From the NCBI GenBank assembly GCA_017480685.1, contig JAFUSD010000126.1:1-45348 (forward strand): a stretch of DNA of 45,348 bases, in the 5' to 3' direction. Source of the DNA: Bacteroidaceae bacterium (lineage in GTDB: Bacteria; Bacteroidota; Bacteroidia; Bacteroidales; Bacteroidaceae). The notes below the pieces were generated by a model, which had not been told where the DNA came from, did not search any database, and saw only the letters and a list, made by a program, of their open reading frames with translations. Made by a program: the position numbers and the translations under genes. Shown piece after piece: positions 8,958 to 17,539 of the stretch. Position 1 is the stretch's first letter. Each line of letters begins with the position of its first letter.

Positions 8958-9035
8958 AACGTTTTCGTTAAGCCAGATGAGCAGAGAAAGCTTGCTTGCT
9001 CTGCCATGGCGAGAAAACGTCTGAATTTATTCGAA
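8958..9035 (+). repeat. 78-bp hairpin repeat, copy 1 (exbB-exbD gap)
   Basis: This copy is identical base for base to 9464-9541. It can fold as a nested stem: ACGTTTTC pairs with GAAAACGT, CCA with TGG, and GCAGAG with CTCTGC around a 12-base loop. It lies in the same orientation as copy 2, inside the operon. Confidence 0.95.
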
Positions 9036-9050
9036 CCATAATACATCATA

Positions 9051-9464
9051 ATGATTAAGCGCAGAACAAAAATAAGCCCCACTTTCTCCATGTCGTCGAT
9101 GACCGACATCATATTCCTGCTCCTCATCTTCTTCATGATAACCAGCACGATGGTGGCGCCAAATGCCATAAAGGTGCTGCTGCCGCAAAGCAAGAAGCAG
9201 ACAGCAGTGAAGGCTGCAAGCCATGTGGTAATCGACAAAGACCTCAACATGTATGTGGCAGCGGGGGCCGACAAGGAACAACTCGTCAGCCTCGACGAGT
9301 TGCCCCAGGTTTTGGAACAGACCCGGACCGACTCGGCCGACACCTACGTGTCATTGTATGCCGACGAGTCGGTGCCATACCGCAACATAATTGAAGTGCT
9401 CAACGTGGCAAACGAGAACCACTTCAAGATGGTACTCGCCACACGACCGCCCGAGCATAAATGA
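9051..9464 (+). CDS. exbD: ExbD/TolR family biopolymer transporter
   Basis: The 137-residue protein has one N-terminal membrane segment (IIFLLLIFFMITSTMV, about 20-35) preceded by the conserved aspartate in SMTDIIF, which carries the proton in this family. A periplasmic domain follows. It completes the motor with the upstream ExbB. The TGA stop at 9462-9464 ends on the first base of the second 78-bp repeat. Confidence 0.94.
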   Translation: MIKRRTKISPTFSMSSMTDIIFLLLIFFMITSTMVAPNAIKVLLPQSKKQTAVKAASHVVIDKDLNMYVAAGADKEQLVSLDELPQVLEQTRTDSADTYVSLYADESVPYRNIIEVLNVANENHFKMVLATRPPEHK

Positions 9465-9541
9465 ACGTTTTCGTTAAGCCAGATGAGCAGAGAAAGCTTG
9501 CTTGCTCTGCCATGGCGAGAAAACGTCTGAATTTATTCGAA
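9464..9541 (+). repeat. 78-bp hairpin repeat, copy 2 (exbD-tonB gap)
   Basis: This is an exact copy of 8958-9035. The flanking bases differ on both sides, so the identity ends sharply. No target-site duplication or transposase is visible. Confidence 0.95.
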
Positions 9542-9586
9542 GTATCATGTAGCTCTCAATAACTACAGATAAATCTACACCACCCG

Positions 9587-10582
9587 ATGGACAAGAAAAA
9601 ACGCAAGACCATATCGGTAATTGTAACCATAGTGCTACACCTCGCAGTGTTGCTCTTCATGATGCTCATAAGCCTGCACCTTGCACCAACCAATGAGTAT
9701 GAAGACGCTGTGCCGGTGCTCTTGGGCAATGTAGACGATGCGGCAGGTCCGCTCGATGCCGACATGCCCACCCTGCCCGAGACCGACGAGGCAGAGGCGG
9801 AAACTGAGGACACCCCCGAGCCGGAGCCCGAAGTGCAGCAGACCGTCAGCAAGCCGGAACCTCAAGCCACCCCCGAGCCACGCATAACTCAAGACGACGA
9901 ACGCTCTATAGCTGCCGACCGCGAGAAACGCAGGCAGGAGGAGGAATTGCGCCGACGGGCTGCGGCAGAAAATGAACGCCGACGGGCTGCCGAAATAGCT
10001 GAACAGCAGCGCAAGCAAGCCGAGGCAGAAGCAGCACGCAAGCAAGCCGAGGCAGAAGCAGCACGCAAGAAGGCTGAGGCTGAAGCAGCACGCAAGAAGG
10101 CCGAGGAAGAGGCAGCACGCAAGAAGGCTGAGGCAGAAGCAGCACGCAAGAAGGCTGAAGAAGAGGCTGCACGCAGGGCTGCAGTGAACGGACGTGTGGC
10201 AGGAGCATTCGGCAATGGTGCCTCAAACACCGGAAGCGGTAACACAACCGGCAGTGGCAATCAAGGCTCGCCCACAGGAAACAGCAACACCGGAGCCACC
10301 AACGGCAACGGCGGAACCGGCACGGCAGCAGCACAAGTGGGCAGTCGCACCGTGAAGTATCTGCCAAAACCACCATACGACGACCCCACGAGCGAGGGAA
10401 CCGTAGTAGTGGCCATCACCGTCAACTCTGCCGGAGTGGTCACATCGGCCAACGTGAAGAGTGCCACAACCACATCGGCCGTATTACGCAATGCAGCCGT
10501 CAGCACAGCCCGCAGGTCTACATTCTCGGCAGCTGCAGCGAGCGAGAGTGGAACCATAACATACATCTTCAAGCAGAAGTAA
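9587..10582 (+). CDS. tonB: TonB-family energy transducer with long K/E/A-rich coil
   Basis: The 331-residue protein has an N-terminal anchor (ISVIVTIVLHLAVLLFMML, about 9-27), a Pro/Glu-rich stretch, then about 100 residues of Ala/Lys/Glu coil made of AARKKAEEE and AARKKAEAE units. A Gly/Asn/Ser/Thr-rich linker and a short TonB-like C-terminal domain (SEGTVVVAITVNSAGVVTSA, ending YIFKQK) complete it. The coil resembles TolA, but the operon with ExbB/ExbD and many SusC receptors makes TonB the likely role: linking the inner-membrane motor to outer-membrane receptors. The coil repeats are nearly identical at DNA level and may vary in number between strains. Confidence 0.85.
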   Translation: MDKKKRKTISVIVTIVLHLAVLLFMMLISLHLAPTNEYEDAVPVLLGNVDDAAGPLDADMPTLPETDEAEAETEDTPEPEPEVQQTVSKPEPQATPEPRITQDDERSIAADREKRRQEEELRRRAAAENERRRAAEIAEQQRKQAEAEAARKQAEAEAARKKAEAEAARKKAEEEAARKKAEAEAARKKAEEEAARRAAVNGRVAGAFGNGASNTGSGNTTGSGNQGSPTGNSNTGATNGNGGTGTAAAQVGSRTVKYLPKPPYDDPTSEGTVVVAITVNSAGVVTSANVKSATTTSAVLRNAAVSTARRSTFSAAAASESGTITYIFKQK

Positions 10583-10591
10583 GAAAGATGA

Positions 10592-10669
10592 GGATATCCT
10601 CGCGACCCTGCGAGGATATCCTCAACGATGCGCGAGGATATCCTCACAGCCTTGTGAGGATATCCTCGT
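10592..10669. repeat. Palindrome array 1: four GAGGATATCCTC at 22-bp period
   Basis: Perfect 12-bp palindromes lie at 10592, 10614, 10636 and 10658, exactly 22 bases apart. The spacers are GCGACCCTGC, AACGATGCGC and ACAGCCTTGT. The array starts ten bases after the tonB stop and lies between convergent tonB and gpmI. Adjacent copies could pair as a 12-bp stem with a 10-base loop, and GTTTTC follows the last copy. Confidence 0.97.
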
Positions 10670-10727
10670 TTTCTTTCCCCCTCATCCTCACCCCTCGGAT
10701 AGAGTCATGTCATGTCGTTATGACACA

Positions 10728-10763
10728 ATAAAAAAAGAAGATGCACCCGCTAGTGGATGCATC
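10728..10763 (-). terminator. Terminator of gpmI (minus strand)
   Basis: On the minus strand GATGCATCCACTAGCGGGTGC and ATC form a hairpin (10763-10740, about 10 of 12 pairs), followed by TTCTTTTTTTA. It lies about 115 bases past the gpmI stop. Confidence 0.75.
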
Positions 10764-10878
10764 CTCACATATATATTATACGTGCGCACGTGTGACAGCC
10801 GCCCGTGTCAGGCGGGTTGGCCATAGGGTCAGACACTACATATCTCTTTGTCCATGAAATGCGCGCGCGGGTGTGTCA

Positions 10879-12396
10879 TCAGTCGCTTATAAGGCAGCGG
10901 CCGGTCATTTCGCTTGGCTGAGGCAGACCCATGATGTGGAGGATAGAGGGTGCCACGTCGGCCAGTACGCCATCCGATACCTTGGCGTTCTTGTTTTCGG
11001 TCACATAGATAAACGGCACGGGATTGAGCGAGTGGGCTGTGTTGGGCGTTCCGTCGGGGTTGATTTCGTTGTCAGCATTGCCATGGTCGGCTATGATGAT
11101 AACTTCGTATCCAACAGCTTTGGCAGTCTCAACCACTTCGTTCACACACTGGTCGACAGCAACTACGGCCTTCTCTACCGCTTCGTAGATGCCTGTGTGG
11201 CCCACCATGTCGCCATTTGCGAAGTTGACAACCACAAAATGATACTTGTCTTGCTTCAGTGCATCGACCAGCTTGTCCTTCACTTCGAATGCGCTCATCT
11301 CGGGTTTCAGGTCGTAGGTTGCCACCTTTGGCGAAGCAACGAGTATGCGCTCCTCGCCGTCGTAGGGTGCCTCGCGGCCTCCGTTGAAGAAGAATGTCAC
11401 GTGTGCATACTTCTCTGTCTCTGCCGTGTGGAGCTGCAACAGGCCCTTCGATGCTATGTATTCGCCCAGCGTGTTCTCTACGTTCTCCTTCGGGAAGAGG
11501 ATGTGTACGCCTGTGAACGATGCATCGTACGGGGTCATGCAGTAGTATTGCAAGCCGGGTATGGTGTGCATTCCTTGTTCTGGCATATCTTGCTGTGTGA
11601 GCACGATGGTGAGTTCCTTGGCGCGGTCGTTGCGGTAGTTGTAGAATATCACAACATCGCCATCCTTGATAGTACCGTCGACGGTCGAATTGTTGATTGG
11701 CAGGATGAATTCGTCGGTCACTCCGTCGTCGTAGCTCTCCTGCATGGCTTGCACCATGTCGGTTGCCTGCTTTCCTTCACCGCTGATGAGGAGGTCGTAT
11801 GCAATCTTGATGCGCTCCCAACGCTTGTCGCGATCCATGGCATAGAATCGGCCTATGATGCTTGCTATGTCACATCCCGTCTCCTTACATTTGTCGGTGA
11901 GCTGTGCTATGAAGCCCTTTCCGCTGTGCGGGTCGGTGTCGCGGCCGTCCATGAAGCAGTGTATGTAGGTGTGCTCAATGCCATATTCCTTGCTTATCTC
12001 GCAGAGTTTGAACACATGTTCGAGCGAGCTGTGCACACCTCCGTCGCTGGTAAGGCCCATGAGGTGGACGCTCTTGCCGTTCTGCTTGGCGTATGTGTAT
12101 GCGCTGATAATCTCTGGATTCTTGAGTATCGAACCGTCCTTGCATGCGCGGTTTATCTTCACGAGGTCTTGATACACGATGCGACCGGCACCGATATTAA
12201 GGTGGCCAACTTCTGAGTTACCCATCTGTCCGTCGGGCAGACCTACGTTCTCGCCCGATGCCAAAAGCTGTGAGTGTGGATAGTTGGAGTTAAGATAGTC
12301 CATGTAGGGTGTGGGTGTAGAGTAGATGACGTCACCCTTTGTCTTGTTTCCGATTCCCCATCCGTCGAGAATCATGAGTAGTGCTTTCTTTGACAT
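10879..12396 (-). CDS. gpmI: 2,3-bisphosphoglycerate-independent phosphoglycerate mutase
   Basis: The 505-residue cytoplasmic metalloenzyme interconverts 3- and 2-phosphoglycerate in glycolysis. It begins MILDGWGIG, and the catalytic serine lies in [15 protein letters not shown] (Ser61). Other signatures are [14 protein letters not shown], the [11 protein letters not shown] segment, and the C-terminal metal site ADHGNADN. The length is normal. It follows the CpsB-like phosphatase gene by 65 bases on the same strand, so it may belong to the tyrS operon, though the gap could hold its own promoter. Confidence 0.98.
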   Translation of the reverse strand: MSKKALLMILDGWGIGNKTKGDVIYSTPTPYMDYLNSNYPHSQLLASGENVGLPDGQMGNSEVGHLNIGAGRIVYQDLVKINRACKDGSILKNPEIISAYTYAKQNGKSVHLMGLTSDGGVHSSLEHVFKLCEISKEYGIEHTYIHCFMDGRDTDPHSGKGFIAQLTDKCKETGCDIASIIGRFYAMDRDKRWERIKIAYDLLISGEGKQATDMVQAMQESYDDGVTDEFILPINNSTVDGTIKDGDVVIFYNYRNDRAKELTIVLTQQDMPEQGMHTIPGLQYYCMTPYDASFTGVHILFPKENVENTLGEYIASKGLLQLHTAETEKYAHVTFFFNGGREAPYDGEERILVASPKVATYDLKPEMSAFEVKDKLVDALKQDKYHFVVVNFANGDMVGHTGIYEAVEKAVVAVDQCVNEVVETAKAVGYEVIIIADHGNADNEINPDGTPNTAHSLNPVPFIYVTENKNAKVSDGVLADVAPSILHIMGLPQPSEMTGRCLISD

Positions 12397-12461
12397 AATA
12401 CTTATTTGATGTTCAATGAATGATGAATAATGAATAGCGGATGCTATTTCAATGCATATTT

Positions 12462-13139
12462 TTACTTTGGGATTTTTGTTTCGAGTATTGTGTGCAACAA
12501 ATGTATGTTGTGGAGGTCGGTGCCTGTATAGTCGTAGGCTCCTTCTTTCATGAGCATGAGCGCTTTTTTACGCGCCGTCGGTCCATATACTTCGGCAATG
12601 GAGCCGAGGTTCATCTGGAACTTCACCCCCATGCGCTTGAGTCGGCGGTAGCCCTCGATGTCGGCAATGTAGCGGTATCGCTCGGGGTGTGCCAGCACGG
12701 GGAAGAAGCCATGCGACATGATATCATGCAGCGTGGCTTCCATGTTGAGCGGTGGATTGAAGTATGATGTCTCTACAAGAACCATGTCGGAGTTGGCGCC
12801 CAACGGCAGGAGATCGGAGTTTGACAAGCGTTGGTCGAACAAGCCGTCGAGCATGTACTCAGCTGCCAGATGGAGGTCTATACCTCCAGTGTATGCAGCC
12901 TTCAAGGCCTGGAAACGCAGGCGCAAGCCCTCGGTGGTGTTGGGCACATCCTCCATGACGTGTGGAGTGAGCCACACCGTCTCAACGCCCAGACGCTCAT
13001 ACTCTGCAAGTATCTCGAGCGCCTGATTCATTGTCTTCACCCCGTCGTCCACTCCTGGGAGTATGTGGCAGTGGTAGTCGGTGAAGCCGTTGAAGAACCC
13101 CGACGACTGATACGTGGGATGTTTCTTGAAGAAAAACAT
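12462..13139 (-). CDS. CpsB/YwqE-type PHP-domain tyrosine-protein phosphatase
   Basis: The 225-residue PHP-fold metallophosphatase has the metal ligands [13 protein letters not shown] (21-33), TPH (58-60), AEYMLD (93-98), AHPERY (150-155) and GTDLH (206-210). The family dephosphorylates the tyrosine-rich tail of its partner kinase and so controls exopolysaccharide chain length or export. It lies six bases after the Wzc-like kinase gene, the expected partner. Confidence 0.92.
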   Translation of the reverse strand: MFFFKKHPTYQSSGFFNGFTDYHCHILPGVDDGVKTMNQALEILAEYERLGVETVWLTPHVMEDVPNTTEGLRLRFQALKAAYTGGIDLHLAAEYMLDGLFDQRLSNSDLLPLGANSDMVLVETSYFNPPLNMEATLHDIMSHGFFPVLAHPERYRYIADIEGYRRLKRMGVKFQMNLGSIAEVYGPTARKKALMLMKEGAYDYTGTDLHNIHLLHTILETKIPK

Positions 13140-13145
13140 GGTGTG

Positions 13146-15590
13146 CTACTTGCTTTTGAAGAGTGAGAACCCTTTTTTCTTCTTGTGTTCGCCGTAGCTG
13201 TAGCCACCGTAGCGCGAGCCGTAGCCATAGCGCGAGCCGTAGCGTGAGCCGTAACGGCCGCCTTCGCTGTAGGTGCCATTGAGTATGAGCGACATGTTCT
13301 TGAACTTGCCCTCTTGGTACAAGCCTTCGAGGTCGGGCAGGAGCGATTTGTCCATAAGTCCGGCACGTACAACGAATATCGTGCTGTCGGCCAGTTGCTC
13401 AATGATTTGTGTATCGGCAAGTATCTCTACCGGCGGACAGTCAATCATGATGATGTCATACTGACTTCGCAGTTTGGATATGAGTTCTGCGAACCGAGGC
13501 TCGGATATGAGCTCGGTGGGGTTAGGCGGCATGGTTCCTACCGGCAGTATGCTCAGGTTGCTGTAGTCGGGGTGCTGCACTATCACGTCGTCGATGTCGG
13601 CCACCTGTCCGCTCAGGTAGTTGGATATGCCGCTCCTGGGTGAGTTGACATACATGGAGAGCGACGCCTTGCGCAGGTCGCCGTCGATGGCAAGCACTTT
13701 CTTGTCTTTGAGCGACAGGGCGATTGAGAGGTTCATCGAGATGAAAGTCTTTCCCGAGTTGACGTTGTAGGATGTGAGGGTGATGACGTTTGACTTGCGG
13801 TCGCGTGTCATGAACTCGAGGTTGGTTCTCACCACGCGGAATGCTTCGTTCACCACGTCGCGTTCGCCTTGCTTCACCACTACTATGGCTTGCTTGTCTT
13901 CCACCTTCTTCTTCCACCAATTTTGCTTCACTTCGGTTAAGGCCTGCGGTATTTCGCCGAGGAATGGTATGGTCAGAGTCTCGAGGTCCTGGCGTCCGTG
14001 CAGCTTGGTGTTGAGTGTTTCCATCAGGTATATGATCACGATTGGAATTGCGAGTCCGATGACAAGTGCAATGAGCCATATCTGTGATTTCTTTGGCGAT
14101 GATGGGAATATGCTTCCTGTTGGGTTCTTGATGATTCGGGTGTTGTAGGCGGTGAATGCCTGTGATATCTCGTTTTCCTCAAGTTTCTGCAGCAGGAAGA
14201 GGTAGAGTGCCTCTTTTACCTTTTGCTGTCGTGTAACGGTGAGCAGGTCTTTCTCTTGTGAGGGGCTTGCTGCCAGTTTGTTGTTGGCTCGGTTTTCGCG
14301 TTTTGCGAGATTGTTGATTTGTGTCTGCAACGAGAGTATGAGGTTGTCGAGCGATGCGAGTATGGATGTCTGCAGCTGGGCTATGTCTTGTTCGAGTCTT
14401 ATCACGCTGCTGTGTTGCTCGGTTGCGGCTTCGAGCAGTTGGTTGCGTTCCATCACCAGCTTGTTGTAGTTGGTGATTTGTGCTTCGATGGCAGCGCTGC
14501 CTATGCCGCTGTTGGCTGGTATGAGCTGTGAGAGTGTCGCTTTGTTTACATAGTCGCGGATGTAGCGTGCCATATACATCTGGTTGTTGAGTTCGAGTGT
14601 CTGGCGGCTTATCTCGTTGGTTTGTGTCAGTGCTATCTGTGCTGTTGCCGAGAGGTCGGGGATGAGGTTGGCGCTCTTGTAGTCTGAGATGTCTTGGTCT
14701 ACTTGCCCGAGGTCTTCGGTGATGAGCTTGAGTCGTTCTTGTATGAATTCTGACGTGCTCTCGGTCACCTTGTTCTTGTCTTTCACCCATTTGTCGTTGT
14801 ATACCACGATGAGGCAGTTGAGTATGTCTTCGGCGCGTTGTGGCGAGACGTCTGACATTGCTATTATCAGTACGTCGGCCATTTTGTCGGCAAGGTCGAC
14901 GGAGAGGCGTCGCAGGTAGTACTCTGATGCTATGCGGTAGCTTACTCGCATGACGTGTATCACTGGATACTTTACGTTTCCATGGTATGTCTCGTTGGGT
15001 TCTACTTTGATGTTGCCTACGGGTGTGCGTATGGAGTCGTTGAGGTGGCCTTTGACTGTGGTGTCATACTCTTGTTTCTCGAATTTGAATTTCGACAGGG
15101 TTACTTCGTTGCCGCTTAGTTGCATGTCGAATGTCACGATGTCGTCGTCGGTGAGTCCTCCGATGGTTACGGTTGCAGGCAGGTTGCGCCCGTAGAGGGT
15201 GTAGTCGTGGAATGTGCCGTCGACGCTGTAGTTCATGTCGAGGTTCATGATTCGCACGATTTCGTTCATGTTGTCGGGCGACTGGAATGCTCGCAGCTCG
15301 TTGTTCACGTTGGTTGATGAGCGGAAGATGCCGAGGTCGCTGAAGCCTTGCACGCCTCCTGGCATTGACTTTCCTTGTGTTTCCGATTTTATCTGAATTT
15401 CCATCGAGCGAGTGTAGACTGGTGCTTTGCGCATGATGTAGAGTGTGGCAAATCCCAGGCATACCAGCAGCGAGAGTACAAACCAATACCATTTTGACAG
15501 GCATTTGAATAGCATGTCGCGGTATTGCAGCAGGTCGTTTTGTTTGTCTTCCACAATCCTGCGTGGGGTTGTGTTTTCTTCGTTGCTCAT
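13146..15590 (-). CDS. Wzc-like polysaccharide co-polymerase with tyrosine kinase domain
   Basis: The 814-residue inner-membrane protein has two membrane segments (about 34-54, WFVLSLLVCLGFATLYIM; and about 504-523, IWLIALVIGLAIPIVIIYLM) around a periplasmic Wzz/coiled-coil region. The C-terminal BY-kinase has Walker A SYNVNSGKT (607-615), Walker A' LAIDGDLR (633-640) and Walker B IIMIDCPP (713-720). The tail holds eight tyrosines among Gly/Ser/Arg (774-799), the autophosphorylation cluster of this family. I chose ATG 15590 (MSNEENT); the frame is open to a TTG at 15599 that overlaps the tyrS stop. It sits between tyrS and its likely phosphatase. No glycosyltransferases or export genes are nearby, so the polysaccharide is not known. 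Confidence 0.93.
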   Translation of the reverse strand: MSNEENTTPRRIVEDKQNDLLQYRDMLFKCLSKWYWFVLSLLVCLGFATLYIMRKAPVYTRSMEIQIKSETQGKSMPGGVQGFSDLGIFRSSTNVNNELRAFQSPDNMNEIVRIMNLDMNYSVDGTFHDYTLYGRNLPATVTIGGLTDDDIVTFDMQLSGNEVTLSKFKFEKQEYDTTVKGHLNDSIRTPVGNIKVEPNETYHGNVKYPVIHVMRVSYRIASEYYLRRLSVDLADKMADVLIIAMSDVSPQRAEDILNCLIVVYNDKWVKDKNKVTESTSEFIQERLKLITEDLGQVDQDISDYKSANLIPDLSATAQIALTQTNEISRQTLELNNQMYMARYIRDYVNKATLSQLIPANSGIGSAAIEAQITNYNKLVMERNQLLEAATEQHSSVIRLEQDIAQLQTSILASLDNLILSLQTQINNLAKRENRANNKLAASPSQEKDLLTVTRQQKVKEALYLFLLQKLEENEISQAFTAYNTRIIKNPTGSIFPSSPKKSQIWLIALVIGLAIPIVIIYLMETLNTKLHGRQDLETLTIPFLGEIPQALTEVKQNWWKKKVEDKQAIVVVKQGERDVVNEAFRVVRTNLEFMTRDRKSNVITLTSYNVNSGKTFISMNLSIALSLKDKKVLAIDGDLRKASLSMYVNSPRSGISNYLSGQVADIDDVIVQHPDYSNLSILPVGTMPPNPTELISEPRFAELISKLRSQYDIIMIDCPPVEILADTQIIEQLADSTIFVVRAGLMDKSLLPDLEGLYQEGKFKNMSLILNGTYSEGGRYGSRYGSRYGYGSRYGGYSYGEHKKKKGFSLFKSK

Positions 15591-15595
15591 AGATT

Positions 15596-16894
15596 TCAAT
15601 CTACAATTATGAGATAATAGTTTTTCTTGCCTTTTTGTATGAGTAGGTACTTGCCGTCGATGAGGTCGGCCGTTGTGAGTGTTTGGTCGAATGCGGTGAG
15701 TTTTTCTTTGTTGATGCTCACTCCGCCGCCTTGTGTCATCTTGCGCATCTCGCCTTTTGAGGGGAATATGTCGGTGCGTTCGGTGCAGAGGTCTACTGCT
15801 TTGATGCCTGTGTCGAGGTCGGTGCGTGGGAGGGTGTAGTGTGGCACTCCGTCAAACACGGCGAGCAGTGTCTTCTCGTCGAGTCGCATGAGGTTTTCCT
15901 TGGTCGACTTACCGAAGAGTATGTTTGATGCTTCGAGGGCCATGTTGTAGTCGGCCTCTGAGTGTACCATGATGGTGAGTTCCTTGGCCAGGCGGCGCTG
16001 CAGCGGGCGTAGGCCGGGGTCGGCATCTTGCTCGGCGATGAGTGCGTCGATTTCGTCTTTCTCGAGCGAGGTGAATATCTTGATGTATCGTTTGGCGTCT
16101 TCGTCGCTGGTGTTCATCCAGAACTGGAAGAATTCGTAGGGTGACGTGTAGTCGGGGTTGAGCCATATGTTGCCTTTCTCGGTCTTGCCGAACTTGGTGC
16201 CGTCGGCTTTGGTTACGAGCGGGCATGTCAGTGCAAAGCATTCGCGGCCGTTGGTGCGGCGTATGAGTTCCGACCCTGTGGTTATGTTGCCCCATTGGTC
16301 GGCTCCGCCAAGCTGCAGTTTGCAGTTTTTGTGTTCGTTGAGGTAGAGGAAGTCGTAGCCTTGCAGTAGTTGGTAGGTGAATTCGGTGAACGAAAGTCCG
16401 TCGCGGGCTTCGCCGTTCAGGCGTTTCTGCACGCTTTCTTTGGCCATCATGTAGTTTACGGTGATGTGTTTGCCTACGTCGCGTGCAAAGTCGAGGAAGC
16501 TGAAGTCTTTCATCCAGTCATAGTTGTTGACCAGTTCGGCACGGTTGGGGGCGTCGCTTTCGAAGTCGAGGAACTTGCTCAGCTGTGCTTTTATGCATTC
16601 CACGTTGTGACGTAGTGTTGCCTCGTCGAGCAGGTTGCGCTCCTGGCTTTTGCCCGAGGGGTCGCCAATCATGCCGGTGGCGCCGCCTATGAGGGCCAGG
16701 GGCTTGTGTCCGCAACGTTGGAAGTGACGGAGCATCATCACTCCACACAGGTGGCCTATATGCAATGAGTCGGCTGTGGGGTCTATGCCAAGATAAGCTG
16801 TCACTTGTTCTTTCTCAAGTAGTTCTTCTGTGCCGGGCATCATCTGGTGAATCATGCCACGCCACTCCAGTTCCTTTACAAAATTCTTATTCAT
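15596..16894 (-). CDS. tyrS: Tyrosyl-tRNA synthetase
   Basis: The 432-residue class I synthetase charges tRNA-Tyr. It shows HIGH at 45-48 (SLHIGHL), [10 protein letters not shown], the tyrosine pocket segment [11 protein letters not shown] (193-203), and KFGKT (234-238) in place of KMSKS. A C-terminal S4-like RNA-binding region starts near 370. It leads the minus-strand group tyrS-wzc-cpsB and has a near-consensus promoter just upstream. Confidence 0.98.
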   Translation of the reverse strand: MNKNFVKELEWRGMIHQMMPGTEELLEKEQVTAYLGIDPTADSLHIGHLCGVMMLRHFQRCGHKPLALIGGATGMIGDPSGKSQERNLLDEATLRHNVECIKAQLSKFLDFESDAPNRAELVNNYDWMKDFSFLDFARDVGKHITVNYMMAKESVQKRLNGEARDGLSFTEFTYQLLQGYDFLYLNEHKNCKLQLGGADQWGNITTGSELIRRTNGRECFALTCPLVTKADGTKFGKTEKGNIWLNPDYTSPYEFFQFWMNTSDEDAKRYIKIFTSLEKDEIDALIAEQDADPGLRPLQRRLAKELTIMVHSEADYNMALEASNILFGKSTKENLMRLDEKTLLAVFDGVPHYTLPRTDLDTGIKAVDLCTERTDIFPSKGEMRKMTQGGGVSINKEKLTAFDQTLTTADLIDGKYLLIQKGKKNYYLIIVD

Positions 16895-16923
16895 CGGTGT
16901 ATATGTCGGTTATGTTTAGCGTG

Positions 16924-16954
16924 CAAAGATACGATTATTATTTGTAATGGCAAA
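16924..16954 (-). promoter_or_regulatory. Promoter of the tyrS operon
   Basis: On the minus strand TTTG (16954-16951), a 19-base spacer and TATCTTTG (16931-16924) match the Bacteroidota consensus exactly. Transcription would start near 16917, about 22 bases before the ATG. Confidence 0.85.
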
Positions 16955-17045
16955 GACAAAACACACTTTTTCGCATATAAGGCAATTATTTGGCTGTGGT
17001 CTTCGTTATGTTTTTGGTGTAAGATAGCAACTGTACTCACTTTTT

Positions 17046-17426
17046 ATGAAACGTACTGTCTATATAGTGCTTATGGCTGTCATTGTGTTTGCCGGCCTCT
17101 GGTCACGCCGCGTGGCATGGGTGCCGGCGGGGATGGGCGATGCCTTGTGGGCCATGCTCATGTATTGTCTCTGGCGTGTGGTGTTCATACGCCGTTCGCT
17201 GCGGTGGGTTGCCTTGTGCAGTCTGGCTGCATGCTATGCCGTGGAGTTCTCGCAGCTCATAAGGTGGCCGTGGCTCGTGAGTTTCCGCTCTACTGCCGTG
17301 GGACATCTGCTGCTGGGGCAGGGATTCCTCTGGACCGACCTCGTGGCCTACACGGCGGGCATTGTCTTCATCTACACGGTCACCCACTGTGTGGCCGAGC
17401 TGGTGTGGCTCAGACGTAGTGAATGA
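17046..17426 (+). CDS. DUF2809 family membrane protein
   Basis: The 126-residue protein is mostly hydrophobic, with about four membrane segments (VYIVLMAVIVFAGLW near 5-19, then segments near 34, 57 and 100). The order AGMGDALWAMLMYCLWR, then VEFSQL, then GHLLLGQGFLWTDLVAYTAG fits DUF2809, a small inner-membrane family with no known role. It is divergent from tyrS and ends six bases before palindrome array 2. I see no clear promoter of its own. Confidence 0.75.
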   Translation: MKRTVYIVLMAVIVFAGLWSRRVAWVPAGMGDALWAMLMYCLWRVVFIRRSLRWVALCSLAACYAVEFSQLIRWPWLVSFRSTAVGHLLLGQGFLWTDLVAYTAGIVFIYTVTHCVAELVWLRRSE

Positions 17427-17431
17427 AAAAT

Positions 17432-17509
17432 GAGGATATCCTCGCGACCTTGTGAGGATATCCTCAACAGCCTGCGAGGATATCCTCAATGCTTGTTGAG
17501 GATATCCTC
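17432..17509. repeat. Palindrome array 2: four GAGGATATCCTC at 22-bp period
   Basis: Perfect copies lie at 17432, 17454, 17476 and 17498. The spacers are GCGACCTTGT, AACAGCCTGC and AATGCTTGTT. The first spacer differs from the first spacer of array 1 at two positions, and both arrays are preceded by AT and followed by GTTTTC. The array fills most of the 113-base gap between the convergent DUF2809 and aminopeptidase genes. Confidence 0.97.
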
Positions 17510-17539
17510 GTTTTCATGCAGGCCTGCATGCGTGTCGGG

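Noticed and set aside
8958-9541. The 78-bp repeats as ends of an insertion sequence
   Set aside because: They are direct, not inverted, and they flank only an intact exbD. There is no transposase and no target duplication.
10873-12216. 447-codon plus-strand frame opposite gpmI
   Set aside because: It is the antisense shadow of a well-identified glycolytic gene and has no recognisable domain.
16847-17419. 190-codon frame overlapping the DUF2809 gene
   Set aside because: It shares the DNA in another frame, starts inside the tyrS coding region and lacks membrane segments or family features.
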